Counted from the first letter of the stretch, positions 35,133-47,834 are shown. The stretch is DNA of 64,000 nt from JAVJUV01 sp047314965 (GCF_047314965.1 NZ_JBLBVK010000042.1:33478-97477), one strand, 5' to 3'. The notes: generated by a model not told the origin, from the sequence alone. Numbers and translations: made by a program.

Positions 35133-36347
35133 ATGGTCGAAACAGACAGCGATAGAATCGCGAGAAGAAACGTTCTCGTTCTTGCGGCGTGCAATGCCGT
35201 TCTGGGCGCACAACTGCCGATGATCTTCACGATCGGCGGATTGGCCGGACAGACGCTTGCGCCCAACGTCTGCTTTGCGACGCTGCCGATCACGATGGTC
35301 GTTCTCGGCTCGATGCTGGCGGCCACACCGGTTTCGGCCATCATGCAGCGCTTCGGGCGGCACGCTGGTTTTTTCCTAGGAGCCGGATCTGGGGCCATCG
35401 GTGCGCTTGTTGGCGCTCTGGCGCTCTACATGGCGAATTTCTGGCTGTTCCTTTCCGGGTCGCTGCTGACCGGCATCTACCTGTCTTCGCAGGGGTTCTT
35501 CCGTTTTGCCGCCGCCGACACCGCGTCCGAGGAGTTTCGCCCCAAGGCGATCAGCTATGTCCTTGCTGGCGGTCTGGTCAGCGCGATCATCGGCCCGCAA
35601 CTGGTCAAGGTCACGGCGGATGCGATGGTTGTGCCCTTCGTCGGGACTTACCTAGCGGTGATCGGGCTCAACCTTTGCGGCTTCCTGCTCTTTCCGCTGC
35701 TTCGTTTCCCGGCCCCTCTTGGCGCAGATCCCGACGCCCCATCCGGCCGGTCGCGGCTGGAACTGCTCAAGTCGCCGGTCGTTCTGGTGGCGATCATCTG
35801 CGCCATGGTCTCGTATGCGTTGATGAACCTCGTAATGACCTCGACTCCGCTGGCCGTCGTCGGCTGTGGGTATGATACGAACAACGCCGCCGACATCGTA
35901 TCGGCCCACGTGCTGGCGATGTTCGTGCCGTCGTTCTTCACGGGTCACCTGATCGCCAAATTCGGCACCAAACCGATCGTTGCGACTGGACTTTTCATCC
36001 TGGCCTGCGCCGCCGCCGTCGCGTTGTCGGGCACGGAGCTTGAGAATTTCTTCGTTGCGCTGGTACTTCTTGGGATCGGCTGGAACTTCGGGTTCATCGG
36101 CGCAACCACGATGCTGGCCAGTGCACATGCGCCCGAGGAACGCGGCCGCGTGCAGGGGTTGAACGACATGCTGGTTTTCGGAGGCGTGACGATGGCCTCT
36201 CTGGCATCGGGCGGGCTGATGAACTGTTCAGGCGGTTCCGCCGTCGAAGGCTGGACGGCAGTAAACCTGGCAATGGCGCCGTTCCTGATGCTCGCGGGCG
36301 GCGCGTTGATCTGGCTTGCGATGGGGCGCAAAACGGCCCACGGCTGA
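35133..36347 (+). CDS. MFS transporter
   Basis: 404 residues with about twelve hydrophobic segments. Between helices 2 and 3 lies AIMQRFGRHAGFFLGAGSGAIG, the MFS loop-2/3-type motif, and the C-terminal half has GHLIAKFGTKPIVATGLFILA as its counterpart. An inner-membrane secondary transporter; no substrate is suggested by sequence or neighbours. It ends three bases from the convergent Lrp-family gene. Confidence 0.88.
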   Translation: MVETDSDRIARRNVLVLAACNAVLGAQLPMIFTIGGLAGQTLAPNVCFATLPITMVVLGSMLAATPVSAIMQRFGRHAGFFLGAGSGAIGALVGALALYMANFWLFLSGSLLTGIYLSSQGFFRFAAADTASEEFRPKAISYVLAGGLVSAIIGPQLVKVTADAMVVPFVGTYLAVIGLNLCGFLLFPLLRFPAPLGADPDAPSGRSRLELLKSPVVLVAIICAMVSYALMNLVMTSTPLAVVGCGYDTNNAADIVSAHVLAMFVPSFFTGHLIAKFGTKPIVATGLFILACAAAVALSGTELENFFVALVLLGIGWNFGFIGATTMLASAHAPEERGRVQGLNDMLVFGGVTMASLASGGLMNCSGGSAVEGWTAVNLAMAPFLMLAGGALIWLAMGRKTAHG

Positions 36348-36350
36348 CGC

Positions 36351-36815
36351 TCAGAGCGGCAGAGCCGTTGTGTCCTTCAATTCTTCCATGACGAAAGATG
36401 CGGCCACGTCCGAAACCTCGACCTTACGGATCAGCCGCTGATACAGCCGGTCATAGGCTGGCATGTCGGCGACGCGGGCCCGAACGAGGTAATCGAGATC
36501 GCCGGTCATGCGATAGGCGCTGAGGATCTCCGGCATATCGCGCATGGTCGCCGCGAAGGTTTCGAGCCAGGCGGGGTCGTGCCGGTTGGTGCGGATCTGA
36601 ATGAAGACGGTCAACCCGAGATCCAGTTTGTCGGGATCGAGGAGCGCGACCCTTGAGCGGATTACCCCGGCTTGCTCAAGCGCGCGCACCCTGCGCCATG
36701 TGGCATTCCGGCTGAGGCCCACGCGATCGCCAAGTGTTTCGAGCGGTTGCGCGGAATCGCGCTGCAACTCGCTCAGGATTCGGCGATCGATTTCATCGAT
36801 TGTCACATCATTCAT
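36351..36815 (-). CDS. Lrp/AsnC-family transcriptional regulator
   Basis: About 154 residues from MNDVTIDEIDRRIL. The helix-turn-helix domain is DRRILSELQRDSAQPLETLG, then LSRNATWRRVRALEQAGVI, followed by the RAM ligand-binding domain with FIQIRTNRHD and MTGDLDYLVRARVADM. It probably forms dimers or octamers and senses an amino acid. It is divergent from the DUF6356 gene and may control it or the adjoining MFS gene. An ATG five codons upstream is an alternative start. Confidence 0.9.
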   Translation of the reverse strand: MNDVTIDEIDRRILSELQRDSAQPLETLGDRVGLSRNATWRRVRALEQAGVIRSRVALLDPDKLDLGLTVFIQIRTNRHDPAWLETFAATMRDMPEILSAYRMTGDLDYLVRARVADMPAYDRLYQRLIRKVEVSDVAASFVMEELKDTTALPL

Positions 36816-36919
36816 AACTTTATGGTACATTTATCCCATTTAATCCGCAATGAGCCGTATCTTTGGGACATAATCTCCGGTCCGTTGTGCGAAATCCATC
36901 ACCAAGCAAAGGAGAGAGA

Positions 36920-37129
36920 ATGATGCTCGCACGCCTGTTTCTGGATCACCCGTCCAGCGTCGATGAGACATATGCCCAGCACGCCCGGTTCGCGGCCGGA
37001 TTTTCGCTGAAGCTGTTCGCCGCAGGATTTGCGGCCATGGTTCACGCGGTCGCTCCCTGCCTCTTCGAGAAGACGGCCAGCCGCATGGTGGCCGAGCTTT
37101 ACGCCCGCACTCATAACCGCGGACGCTAG
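36920..37129 (+). CDS. DUF6356 family small protein
   Basis: 69 residues: LARLFLDHPSSVDETYAQHA, then RFAAGFSLKLFAAGFAAMVHAVAPCLFEKTASRMVAEL. The FLDHPxxVDETYxxH start and one central hydrophobic helix match DUF6356; function unknown. AAGGAG precedes two adjacent ATG codons (36920 and 36923), either of which may start it. It is divergent from the Lrp gene and ends three bases before the mfd stop on the other strand. Confidence 0.75.
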   Translation: MMLARLFLDHPSSVDETYAQHARFAAGFSLKLFAAGFAAMVHAVAPCLFEKTASRMVAELYARTHNRGR

Positions 37130-37132
37130 GCG

Positions 37133-40594
<3,462 letters not shown>

Positions 40595-40638
40595 GAGCCG
40601 CGAGGTAACGGGTCTCGCAGCGCTGTCAACCGGCTTTG

Positions 40639-41169
40639 TCAGAAACCGAAGGGTCCGACATACAGGTTCTTGTACATTCCATACATCGCAGTAATGAAAA
40701 TCGAAACGATGCCGATCAGCTGGGTAAACTGCCGGTGGCGGTTCAAGCGACGGATCAGCTTCAGTTCCTTTTCCTTGCTTCGATGGATTTTCCGAGCCGT
40801 CCAGGCGGTCAACAGGACGAGAAGGCAAAACGGGAAAACCAACAGGAAAAGGGCCTGGGAAAACTCCACGTCGTACACGAATGCGGTGAGGCCAAGCATC
40901 GTCAAAACGGCGGAGCTGAAAAGGAACAGCCAGGAGCCTGAGACGTCCGCTATGTAGATGATACGATTGACGTTGATGCGGATCAGATCGTGCAGGTCCT
41001 CCATCGCCTGCCCGCCGTTCTCGCGCCGCGCCCGCATGATCAGGTCATGGGGAACGCCCAGCACCCAATGGCTGACCGACGACCAGAAAACCGCCAGCGC
41101 GATCCAGTACCACAGGTTCGAGAATGATCGCATGTCGATCACCTCGAAGACAGATTCGTACCAATCCAA
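40639..41169 (-). CDS. Conserved membrane protein, four predicted helices
   Basis: 176 residues with hydrophobic segments near 19-36 (LWYWIALAVFWSSVSHWVL), 77-97, 103-125 and 150-165. Conserved-looking features are MDWYESVFEVIDMRSFSNLW at the start and NRIIYIADVSGSWLF in the middle. Relatives in Rhodobacteraceae are sometimes labelled components of the SufBCD complex, but nothing here supports that role. It lies 44 bases upstream of mfd on the same strand. Confidence 0.65.
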   Translation of the reverse strand: MDWYESVFEVIDMRSFSNLWYWIALAVFWSSVSHWVLGVPHDLIMRARRENGGQAMEDLHDLIRINVNRIIYIADVSGSWLFLFSSAVLTMLGLTAFVYDVEFSQALFLLVFPFCLLVLLTAWTARKIHRSKEKELKLIRRLNRHRQFTQLIGIVSIFITAMYGMYKNLYVGPFGF

Positions 41170-41287
41170 GGATGTGCCTCAACCGCTTGTTATTCCCGCA
41201 ACACTAGAAAAACACAGCCGACTTGACCACCCTCGCTTGCACGGCTACCGCAGAACGTAATTCAAACGTGCACAAAGGCGTCAAATC

Positions 41288-42280
41288 ATGGCGACAGGCT
41301 CTTATCCCGCAACGCGCTTCCGGAGAACCAAGCGCTTTGACGCAATCCGCAGACTGGTGCGCGAAAACACACTTTCGGTCGATGACCTGATCTGGCCGGT
41401 CTTCATCCGCGACGGAGAAGACGACGAAACGCCGATCCCGTCGATGCCGGGCGTTTCGCGCCTGACCGTGGATCGTGTGGTGAAAGCCGCGCGCGAAGCG
41501 GCCGACCTGGGAATTCCGGCGATATGCCTTTTTCCGTATATCGATACCTCGCTGAAGACAGAGCTTTGCGAGGAAGCCTGGAACCCGGACAACCTCTCGA
41601 ACCGGGCCACGCGCGCCATCAAGGATGCCGTGCCCGAGATCGCGGTGATGACCGACGTGGCGCTAGACCCCTACAACATCAACGGTCACGACGGGATCGT
41701 CCGCGACGGAGTGATCGTGAATGACGAGTCGGTCGAAGCCCTCGTGAAGATGGCCATCGCACAGGCCGCCGCCGGTTCCGACATCCTTGGCCCCTCCGAC
41801 ATGATGGACGGCCGGATTGGACAGATGCGCGCCGCGCTTGAGGCAGCCGGGCATCGGGACACCTGCATCCTCTCCTACTCGGCCAAGTACGCCAGCGCGT
41901 TCTACGGTCCTTTCCGCGATGCCGTCGGCGCCTCCGGGCTTCTGAAAGGCGACAAAAAAACCTACCAGATGGACCCCGGCAATACCGACGAAGCGCTTCG
42001 CCTTGTCGAACGCGATCTGAGAGAGGGTGCGGACATGGTGATGGTGAAGCCCGGCATGCCATATCTGGATGTCTGCCGCCGGGTCGCAGAACGCTTTGAC
42101 GCCCCGCTCTTCGCCTACCAGGTGTCGGGAGAGTACGCGATGATCTCGGGCGCCGCGCAGAACGGCTGGATCGATGGGGAGCGCGCGATGATGGAGAGCC
42201 TGATCGCGTTCAAGCGCGCAGGGTGCGATGGCATCCTGACCTATTTCGCAAAGGACGCGGCTCGGCTGCTCAACGGCTAG
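41288..42280 (+). CDS. hemB: Porphobilinogen synthase (delta-aminolevulinic acid dehydratase)
   Basis: 330 residues. Signature GASDIMAPS... is present in the variant GSDILGPSDMMDGRIG; active-site lysines are in SYSAKYASAFYGPFRDA and MVMVKPGMPYLD. It condenses two 5-aminolevulinate molecules to porphobilinogen in tetrapyrrole synthesis, the common route to haem and cobalamin. It is divergent from the membrane-protein gene, with about 118 bases between them. Confidence 0.97.
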   Translation: MATGSYPATRFRRTKRFDAIRRLVRENTLSVDDLIWPVFIRDGEDDETPIPSMPGVSRLTVDRVVKAAREAADLGIPAICLFPYIDTSLKTELCEEAWNPDNLSNRATRAIKDAVPEIAVMTDVALDPYNINGHDGIVRDGVIVNDESVEALVKMAIAQAAAGSDILGPSDMMDGRIGQMRAALEAAGHRDTCILSYSAKYASAFYGPFRDAVGASGLLKGDKKTYQMDPGNTDEALRLVERDLREGADMVMVKPGMPYLDVCRRVAERFDAPLFAYQVSGEYAMISGAAQNGWIDGERAMMESLIAFKRAGCDGILTYFAKDAARLLNG

Positions 42281-42319
42281 GGACTTGACGGCTCGAACCA
42301 TCTCGTCCACCTCGGGCCC

Positions 42320-43219
42320 ATGAATGTGCCCATGGACAAAATCACTCTGGCGGCCGGTGCGACCGAAATCGAAGTCTGGACCATTGGCGCCCGGCTGAAC
42401 GCGGTGTCGTGGAGCGGGTTCGAAGGGCTGGTCGACGGATCGGCAAGCATCGACGAAGCCAGGGGGCCGAAGCTCAACCACGGCTGCGTCGTTGGACCCG
42501 TGGCCAACAGGATTGCCGGGTCGCAGTTCAAGCTTGACGGCAAGACCTACAGCTTCCCGCCGAACGAGGGCGGAGCAACGCTTTGCCACTCGGGCAATGC
42601 CAGTCTTCGGGATCGAACCTGGAGTGTGACGGAGCTTGGCGATCACTCTGTCGTTCTGACCGCCGAGGTCGGCGACATGGAAGACGGTTTTCCCGGCAAC
42701 CGCGTGTTTGAGGCGGATTACCGGGTGTCCGATGATGGATTCGATCTGAGGCTCTCCGCAGAGACGGACGCGCCGACGCTGGTGAACCTTGCCTTGCATC
42801 CCTACTGGACGCTTGATGGGCGCGGACGCGAGGGCCAGTCGCTGTTTGTCGATGCGGGCAGCTATCTGCCCGTCGATGCGCTGAAGATTCCGACCGGCGA
42901 GATCGCGCCGGTCGCGGGCACGATTTTCGACCTTAGAACAAGGGCCGTGCCCAGCACGGAAATCGATCACAACTATTGCCTGTCGCCCCAGCGTCCGGTG
43001 GATTCACCGGCGGCCCGACTGGTTGCGGATCGCGGAGTTGCGCTGGACATCCTGACGGACGCACCGGGTCTGCAGGTTTTCACCGGCAAGCCGGTCGGCA
43101 TTGCGCTTGAGCCGCAGCACTGGCCCGATGCGCCGCATCATCCCGCCTTTCCATCAATCCGGCTGGAGCCGGGCGTGCGATATGAGCAAGCCACCCTTTA
43201 CCGTTTTTCGAGGGTTTGA
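42320..43219 (+). CDS. Aldose 1-epimerase family protein (mutarotase)
   Basis: 299 residues with a galactose-mutarotase fold. CVVGPVANRIAGSQFKLDGKTY, LCHSGNASLRDRTW (catalytic His region), LALHPYWTLDGRG, EIDHNYCLS (Asp) and GIALEPQHWPDAPHHP (catalytic Glu) are recognisable. It interconverts sugar anomers. A second ATG four codons downstream could also be the start. hisF follows after three bases, so these genes are probably cotranscribed. Confidence 0.88.
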   Translation: MNVPMDKITLAAGATEIEVWTIGARLNAVSWSGFEGLVDGSASIDEARGPKLNHGCVVGPVANRIAGSQFKLDGKTYSFPPNEGGATLCHSGNASLRDRTWSVTELGDHSVVLTAEVGDMEDGFPGNRVFEADYRVSDDGFDLRLSAETDAPTLVNLALHPYWTLDGRGREGQSLFVDAGSYLPVDALKIPTGEIAPVAGTIFDLRTRAVPSTEIDHNYCLSPQRPVDSPAARLVADRGVALDILTDAPGLQVFTGKPVGIALEPQHWPDAPHHPAFPSIRLEPGVRYEQATLYRFSRV

Positions 43220-43222
43220 GAG

Positions 43223-43984
43223 ATGTTGAAGACACGCGTCATTCCCTGCCTCGACGTCGCCGATGGCCGCGTGGTCAAGGGTGTGAATTTCGTTGACCTC
43301 GTCGATGCCGGTGATCCGGTGGAAGCGGCCATCGCCTATGATGCGGCCGGAGCGGACGAACTGTGCTTCCTCGACATCCACGCGACCCACGAGAACCGGG
43401 GCACGATGTATGACCTCGCGCAGAGGACGGCGGAACATTGTTTCATGCCGTTGACTGTGGGCGGCGGTGTAAGAACCGTGGACGATGTGCGCAAACTGCT
43501 TCTTTCCGGGGCCGACAAGGTGAGCTTCAACTCGGCGGCGGTGGCCGATACGGACGTCGTCGCCCGAGCCGCCGACCGGTTCGGGTCCCAGTGCATTGTG
43601 GTCGCAATCGACGCCAAGACGGTCGAGCCCGGCCGATGGCAGATATTCACCCACGGCGGGCGGCGCCCGACCGGGATCGACGCGGTCGAATTCGCGCGGA
43701 CGGTTGAGGCCAAGGGTGCGGGCGAGATCCTCCTGACCTCTATGGACAGGGATGGCACGAAGGCCGGCTTCAATCTTCCCCTGACCCGGACCATCTCCGA
43801 AGCCGTCGGAATTCCCGTCATCGCCTCGGGAGGTGTCGGCACTCTTGATCATCTGGTCGAAGGGGTGACCGAGGGCAAGGCCAGTGCCGTGCTGGCCGCT
43901 TCGATCTTCCATTTCGGCGAATTCACCATCGGCGAGGCCAAGGCCCACATGGCCGCCGCCGGCATCCCCGTGAGGCTGACATGA
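43223..43984 (+). CDS. hisF: Imidazole glycerol phosphate synthase, cyclase subunit
   Basis: 253 residues. MLKTRVIPCLDVADGRVVKG contains the catalytic Asp11, GVRTVDDVRKLL and the second catalytic Asp lies in TSMDRDGTKAGFN; PVIASGGVGTLDHL is the phosphate site. It makes imidazole-glycerol phosphate and AICAR from PRFAR and ammonia from HisH. hisH and hisA are not in the window. Its end overlaps hisE as ATGA. Confidence 0.98.
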   Translation: MLKTRVIPCLDVADGRVVKGVNFVDLVDAGDPVEAAIAYDAAGADELCFLDIHATHENRGTMYDLAQRTAEHCFMPLTVGGGVRTVDDVRKLLLSGADKVSFNSAAVADTDVVARAADRFGSQCIVVAIDAKTVEPGRWQIFTHGGRRPTGIDAVEFARTVEAKGAGEILLTSMDRDGTKAGFNLPLTRTISEAVGIPVIASGGVGTLDHLVEGVTEGKASAVLAASIFHFGEFTIGEAKAHMAAAGIPVRLT

Positions 43985-44301
43985 GCGATGTTCTGACCCG
44001 CCTTTCCGAAACCATCGCCGACCGTAAGGGCGCTGACCCGGAAACCTCGTGGACGGCCCGCTTGCTGGCAAAGGGCCCCGAGAAGGCGGCCGAAAAGTTC
44101 GGAGAAGAAGCCATCGAGGCTGTGATCGAGGCCGTGCGGGGCGACAGGGACAGGCTGACGGCGGAAGCTGCCGACGTCTTGTATCATCTCTTGGTCATGC
44201 TGGCGTCGCGGGATGTGACGCTGAACGACGTCCTGGAAGAATTGCAACGGCGCGAGGGCACTTCGGGCGTCGATGAAAAGGCGTCCCGCACAAGCGGTTA
44301 G
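43981..44301 (+). CDS. hisE: Phosphoribosyl-ATP diphosphatase
   Basis: 106 residues: LSETIADRKGADPETSWTARL, then KFGEEAIEAVIEAVRGDRDRLTAEAADVLYHLLVML. The EExxE and ExxD pattern is the MazG-like Mg site of HisE. It hydrolyses phosphoribosyl-ATP in histidine synthesis. Start is coupled to hisF; its stop overlaps the stop of the convergent cheD by four bases. Confidence 0.95.
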   Translation: MSDVLTRLSETIADRKGADPETSWTARLLAKGPEKAAEKFGEEAIEAVIEAVRGDRDRLTAEAADVLYHLLVMLASRDVTLNDVLEELQRREGTSGVDEKASRTSG

Positions 44302-44804
44302 AACAGTTCGACATCGTTCTGGTCGAAACGGATAGGTTCGGTCAGGGCCGGAGCTTCCTCGACGAACTTCTGCTTTGCTGCACCGCTCGCTGGCCAGAAC
44401 CTGAGCTTTCGGGCCAGTGTACCGCCGACACTTTCACCGTCGCATGGGATGTTCTCGGCCATGAGATAGTTGCGACCGAAATTCGCGTTGCGTGCGCCGA
44501 TGTCGGTCAGGCCCGAAAGCATCGAACTGCCTCCAAACAGCTTGGCCCGCAGCCGCGACCTTTCGGCCCCCAGCTTGACCAGCCGGTTGATCAGCCGTTC
44601 CATCGCGATGGCCCCGGCGGTGTCGAGACCGGGGCCGGCCTGACGCATTTCCGGCAGCAGAAGATGGTTCATGCCGCCGACCCGTTTTACGGGGTCCCAG
44701 AGGCAAACGGAGATGCAGGAGCCGAGGATTGTGGAGATGACCATGTCCTCGTTCGAGCCCACGGCGTCTTCGCCCTGGGCGATGTAAATCATCCCCGAAG
44801 TCAT
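44298..44804 (-). CDS. cheD: Chemoreceptor glutamine deamidase CheD
   Basis: 168 residues. STILGSCISVCLWDP carries the catalytic Cys, GGMNHLLLPEM the catalytic His, and KLFGGSSMLSG the Thr/Ser region. CheD deamidates receptor glutamines and can be a phosphatase-type adaptor. The ATG overlaps the cheB stop (ATGA). No cheA, cheW, cheR, cheY or receptor gene is in the window. Confidence 0.95.
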   Translation of the reverse strand: MTSGMIYIAQGEDAVGSNEDMVISTILGSCISVCLWDPVKRVGGMNHLLLPEMRQAGPGLDTAGAIAMERLINRLVKLGAERSRLRAKLFGGSSMLSGLTDIGARNANFGRNYLMAENIPCDGESVGGTLARKLRFWPASGAAKQKFVEEAPALTEPIRFDQNDVELF

Positions 44805-45862
44805 GAATATGCCCTTTGCGTCCTGGAAGTGCGGGCAAGAATTCGCGATGCGATTTCCGGCAGGCTTGCGACCTCGGCGGCAGCGTCCAGTTCCCGCGCT
44901 GCGCGCGGCATCCCGTCGACGACCGAGGTTTCGGCATCCTGAACGATCGTATGCGCGCCGGCCAATCGCATTCGTGCCATGGCATCCGCGCCGTCGCGCC
45001 CCATACCCGTGAGCATGACACCGATCACATTCGCACCATGGCGAACTGCCGACGAAAACAGAAGGTCGATCGACGGAACATACTTATGCGTGCCATCGTC
45101 CGTGATTTTCTTCAGGCGGAGCGGGTCACGGTTCGAGAGCAGGATGTGTTCGTCCCCGCCCCGCGCCACGCAGACCGTGCCACGCCCAAGCCGCATTCCA
45201 TCGCGGGCCGGCACGACACTTGGAGCCGTGTGACGATCCAGCCTGTTGGTGAAACTTTCGAGGAAGGCAGCCGGCATATGCTGCGCGATCACCGTGGGCG
45301 GGCCGTCGGGGGGATACCCGGACAAGACCGTCAGCAGTGCATCGACGCCACCGGTCGATGCACCGATAACGACGACCTTGCCATTCCAGTCGAATGTCTG
45401 GTCCGGCCGCTCTGCGCTCCCGCACGCGCTGCCCTGAGGTTTTCGCGGATGGCTTGCCGCAGCCATCAACAGGGTGTCAATCAATTGCCGGCACTCCGCC
45501 CCGCCCTTGCGCAGCAAAGCGATATCAACGCAATCGACGGCGCCAAGGGAAAGTGCACGGATCGCGGCATGGCTGTTTTCGGTTGTTCGAGATGAGACCA
45601 TGACGACCGGCATGGGCCGCAGACGCATGATACGTTCGAGAAATGCGAGACCGTCCATCCTTGGCATCTCGACATCCAGCGTAATAACGTCCGGGTTCAA
45701 GGCGCGAATCAACTCCCGCGCCTCATATGGATCCCCAGCCTCGCCGACCACTTCGATCTCGGGCGCGCGCGAAACCACTGCACGGATCATGGCACGCATC
45801 GTCCGCGTATCGTCCACGATCAGCACCCTGACCTTTCTGTTCGCTGCGATCGTCCCCGGCAT
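44801..45862 (-). CDS. cheB: Protein-glutamate methylesterase CheB
   Basis: 353 residues. The receiver domain has VLIVDDTRTMRAMIRA with phosphoacceptor Asp in DVITLDVEMPRMDGL and Lys replaced region near VDCVD. The methylesterase domain has VVIGASTGGVDALLTVL (catalytic Ser), AQHMPAAFLESF (His) and MLTGMGRDGADAM (Asp). It demethylates chemoreceptors when phosphorylated. The usual VxKP motif after the receiver beta-5 strand reads VDIAL here, so the conserved Lys is absent or shifted. It is first of a cheB-cheD pair. Confidence 0.93.
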   Translation of the reverse strand: MPGTIAANRKVRVLIVDDTRTMRAMIRAVVSRAPEIEVVGEAGDPYEARELIRALNPDVITLDVEMPRMDGLAFLERIMRLRPMPVVMVSSRTTENSHAAIRALSLGAVDCVDIALLRKGGAECRQLIDTLLMAAASHPRKPQGSACGSAERPDQTFDWNGKVVVIGASTGGVDALLTVLSGYPPDGPPTVIAQHMPAAFLESFTNRLDRHTAPSVVPARDGMRLGRGTVCVARGGDEHILLSNRDPLRLKKITDDGTHKYVPSIDLLFSSAVRHGANVIGVMLTGMGRDGADAMARMRLAGAHTIVQDAETSVVDGMPRAARELDAAAEVASLPEIASRILARTSRTQRAYS

Positions 45863-45954
45863 TGCGCGTCCTGAATCTTTTTTTGTCGGGAGGCCTCCCT
45901 TTGAATGCCTCCACGCGGGTTTGCCACGAGATCGCTGAAAAAAGCGTTTACGCG

Positions 45955-45985
45955 AAAAAACGAACGCCGGGCCCTTTCGGACCCG
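45955..45985 (-). terminator. Terminator after the Hint-domain gene
   Basis: On the minus strand CGGGTCC pairs with GGGCCCG (one G-T type pair) around GAAA, followed after seven bases by TTTTTT. It lies 29 bases past the stop of the Hint-domain gene and before cheB. Confidence 0.6.
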
Positions 45986-46013
45986 ACGAGGAATGACACG
46001 AACCGCGATCGGT

Positions 46014-46652
46014 TCAGGTTTCGATCGGGAAGTGCAGATATGCGCCTTCGCAGTAAACGTCGGCGGCTTCGCCGACGTGAAACATTGTGTATGTCAGTCC
46101 CGTTTCACGGAACCGGCGGACACCAGTGCGCGACAACAGCATCGACGCCTCGCGCGGCTTCGAGAGACCGGAGCGGTCGTCGGCACAGAAGATCTGCCGG
46201 GGCGACACCATCATCTCACTCGAAGGCACGTTCGGCCCGAGCGAACCGGGTGCCAGAAGGATCGGGTTCGAATCCGGTTTGAGGTTGAGAATATGCTCTT
46301 CGAGCATGATCCTGTTTACCCATTCGATGGCTTTGTACTCTCCGCTTTTCAGGAGAACCTTGTCACCCTTGCGCAGCGCGATGGCATGCACGTCGCCGAA
46401 CGACGTCCGAACACGAGTCATCGGAGCCAGGCCCGGCAGCGGCCAGAGTTCCAGACCATTGTGCTGATCCCTTGCCTGCTGCTTTTGAGCTATCTGAGAC
46501 GCCCCCATTCCGTCCTCGGATGCAGGGCGCGAAGTTTCGGTGTCCTTCAACTGCACGCCTTCAACAATGCGCGATACACGCTTTCCGGACCGCACGCGGT
46601 TCAGTGCGCGCATCAATCCGAAGCCTGTTTCATTATCGGTAAATCCAACCAT
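46014..46652 (-). CDS. Hint-domain-containing protein (Hint_2 type)
   Basis: About 212 residues from MVGFTDNETGFGL; AGGTG lies seven bases upstream, preferred over an ATG at 46823. The C-terminal 140 residues follow the Hint_2 pattern: APMTRVRTSFGDVHAIALRKGDKVLLKSG, then ILLAPGSLGPNVPSSEMMVSPRQIF and AEVY-like VYCEGAYLHFPIET. The splicing Cys/Ser of true inteins is not evident. Such proteins are common in Rhodobacteraceae, often secreted, with unknown role. It sits alone upstream of cheB with its own terminator. Confidence 0.75.
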   Translation of the reverse strand: MVGFTDNETGFGLMRALNRVRSGKRVSRIVEGVQLKDTETSRPASEDGMGASQIAQKQQARDQHNGLELWPLPGLAPMTRVRTSFGDVHAIALRKGDKVLLKSGEYKAIEWVNRIMLEEHILNLKPDSNPILLAPGSLGPNVPSSEMMVSPRQIFCADDRSGLSKPREASMLLSRTGVRRFRETGLTYTMFHVGEAADVYCEGAYLHFPIET

Positions 46653-47132
46653 ACTCGCACCTACCCATTTATCAAATTTTACAAACCGCCCGAGCGGGAA
46701 ATTTACAATGGGACGCACCAACCACCACACTGGCGGCACGTCCCGGTTACACTCACGCCTCCGGCCGGAACCGGCTTCACTCACACACAATCGACCTAAA
46801 GAGTGGATCGACCAATCGCTCACAGGTCATTTGTCTCACGACCGGTAGGCAGGAATTTGGCGAGACTTTTAGCAATGCGGCCCGAATAGGGAACTGGCCG
46901 GACTTCGGCTCCCGAAAGTGCCTCGCGAGAATTTCCAAAACCGAAACGAAAACTCGCAAAGGATGGCACGCTCACCGGATTTCCATGGAAAATTTGTCTT
47001 CCTGTTTCGATTTCGGAAACTTTCGCACAGGCGATTTTGTTGGATATGAGGCGGACTTCACAGTTTCGTCGCGTTCCCGAGGGGATCTGGAACAGACTGT
47101 TTCCGAAAACACTTTGGATAATCAGGAAAACG
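46653..47132. other. Divergent intergenic region before the Hint and pqi genes
   Basis: 480 bases with no supportable gene. Near the Hint start, AAATTT occurs on both sides of a CCGC...GCGG hairpin (about 46675-46710). The right part is rich in short pyrimidine/purine blocks but shows no clear promoter or known site. Confidence 0.4.
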
Positions 47133-47834
47133 ATGGCGAAAGGTGATGCAGACCGTGCAGAACCGGACCACCCAAACCGTGATTGTGGCTGGCAGGGATC
47201 CGGCTATTCTGGAGCCATGTCAGCCGAGGCCGCAAATCTGGACGATCTTATCGCCTGCCCGCATTGCGACGCCCTCTATCATGCGCGCCAGCCTCGGCCC
47301 GGCGAGCGCGCCGTCTGCCATCGCTGCCATACGGTCATGATCGCTCCGCGCCGGGGTGCCGGGTTGAAGATAATCGCGTTGGCTCTGGCCTCGGTAGTTC
47401 TGGTTATCGGCGCCTTGACCTTTCCCTTCATCGGCATTCGGCGGCTTGGCCTGTCAAGCGACGCGACCGTGCTGGACGCGGCGCTGGCTTTCTCCGGACC
47501 CCTGCTGATTCTGTCGCTGGCAGTCTTTGCCCTGATCATCTTCCTGCCTCTCACGCGGTTGCTGCTGACGCTCTATGTCCTGACGCCCGTGGTGTTTGAC
47601 CAGGCGCCGTGGCCGGGTGCCAAGCGCGCGTTTCGGTGGTCCGAAACCCTGCGTCCGTGGTCGATGGCCGAGATCTTCGTGATCGGATGCGCTGTTGCAC
47701 TGATCAAGCTGTCCGATCTCGCTCGCGTGGAGATTGGCCCCGCATTCTGGATGTTCGTTATTCTCGTGGTCCTGATCGTTGTTCAGGACACTTTCATGTG
47801 CCGATGGTCTGTATGGAAATCTCTGGACAGTTAG
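47133..47834 (+). CDS. pqiA: PqiA-like integral membrane protein, first half
   Basis: About 233 residues. A zinc-ribbon-like ACPHCDALYHARQPRPGERA followed by CHRCH is the PqiA start, then four hydrophobic segments with LDAALAFSGP and WSMAEIFVIGCAVALIKL. In E. coli a single PqiA contains two such units; here they are two genes. PqiA works with the MCE protein PqiB and lipoprotein PqiC in lipid transport between membranes. ATG 47133 has AGGA at good spacing; ATG 47217 would start eleven residues before the first Cys pair but has GGAG too close. Confidence 0.82.
   Translation: MAKGDADRAEPDHPNRDCGWQGSGYSGAMSAEAANLDDLIACPHCDALYHARQPRPGERAVCHRCHTVMIAPRRGAGLKIIALALASVVLVIGALTFPFIGIRRLGLSSDATVLDAALAFSGPLLILSLAVFALIIFLPLTRLLLTLYVLTPVVFDQAPWPGAKRAFRWSETLRPWSMAEIFVIGCAVALIKLSDLARVEIGPAFWMFVILVVLIVVQDTFMCRWSVWKSLDS

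Noticed and set aside
45993..46848. Plus-strand frames opposite the Hint-domain gene
   Set aside because: The minus-strand frame has a recognisable Hint_2 pattern, a ribosome site and a terminator; the opposite frames have none.
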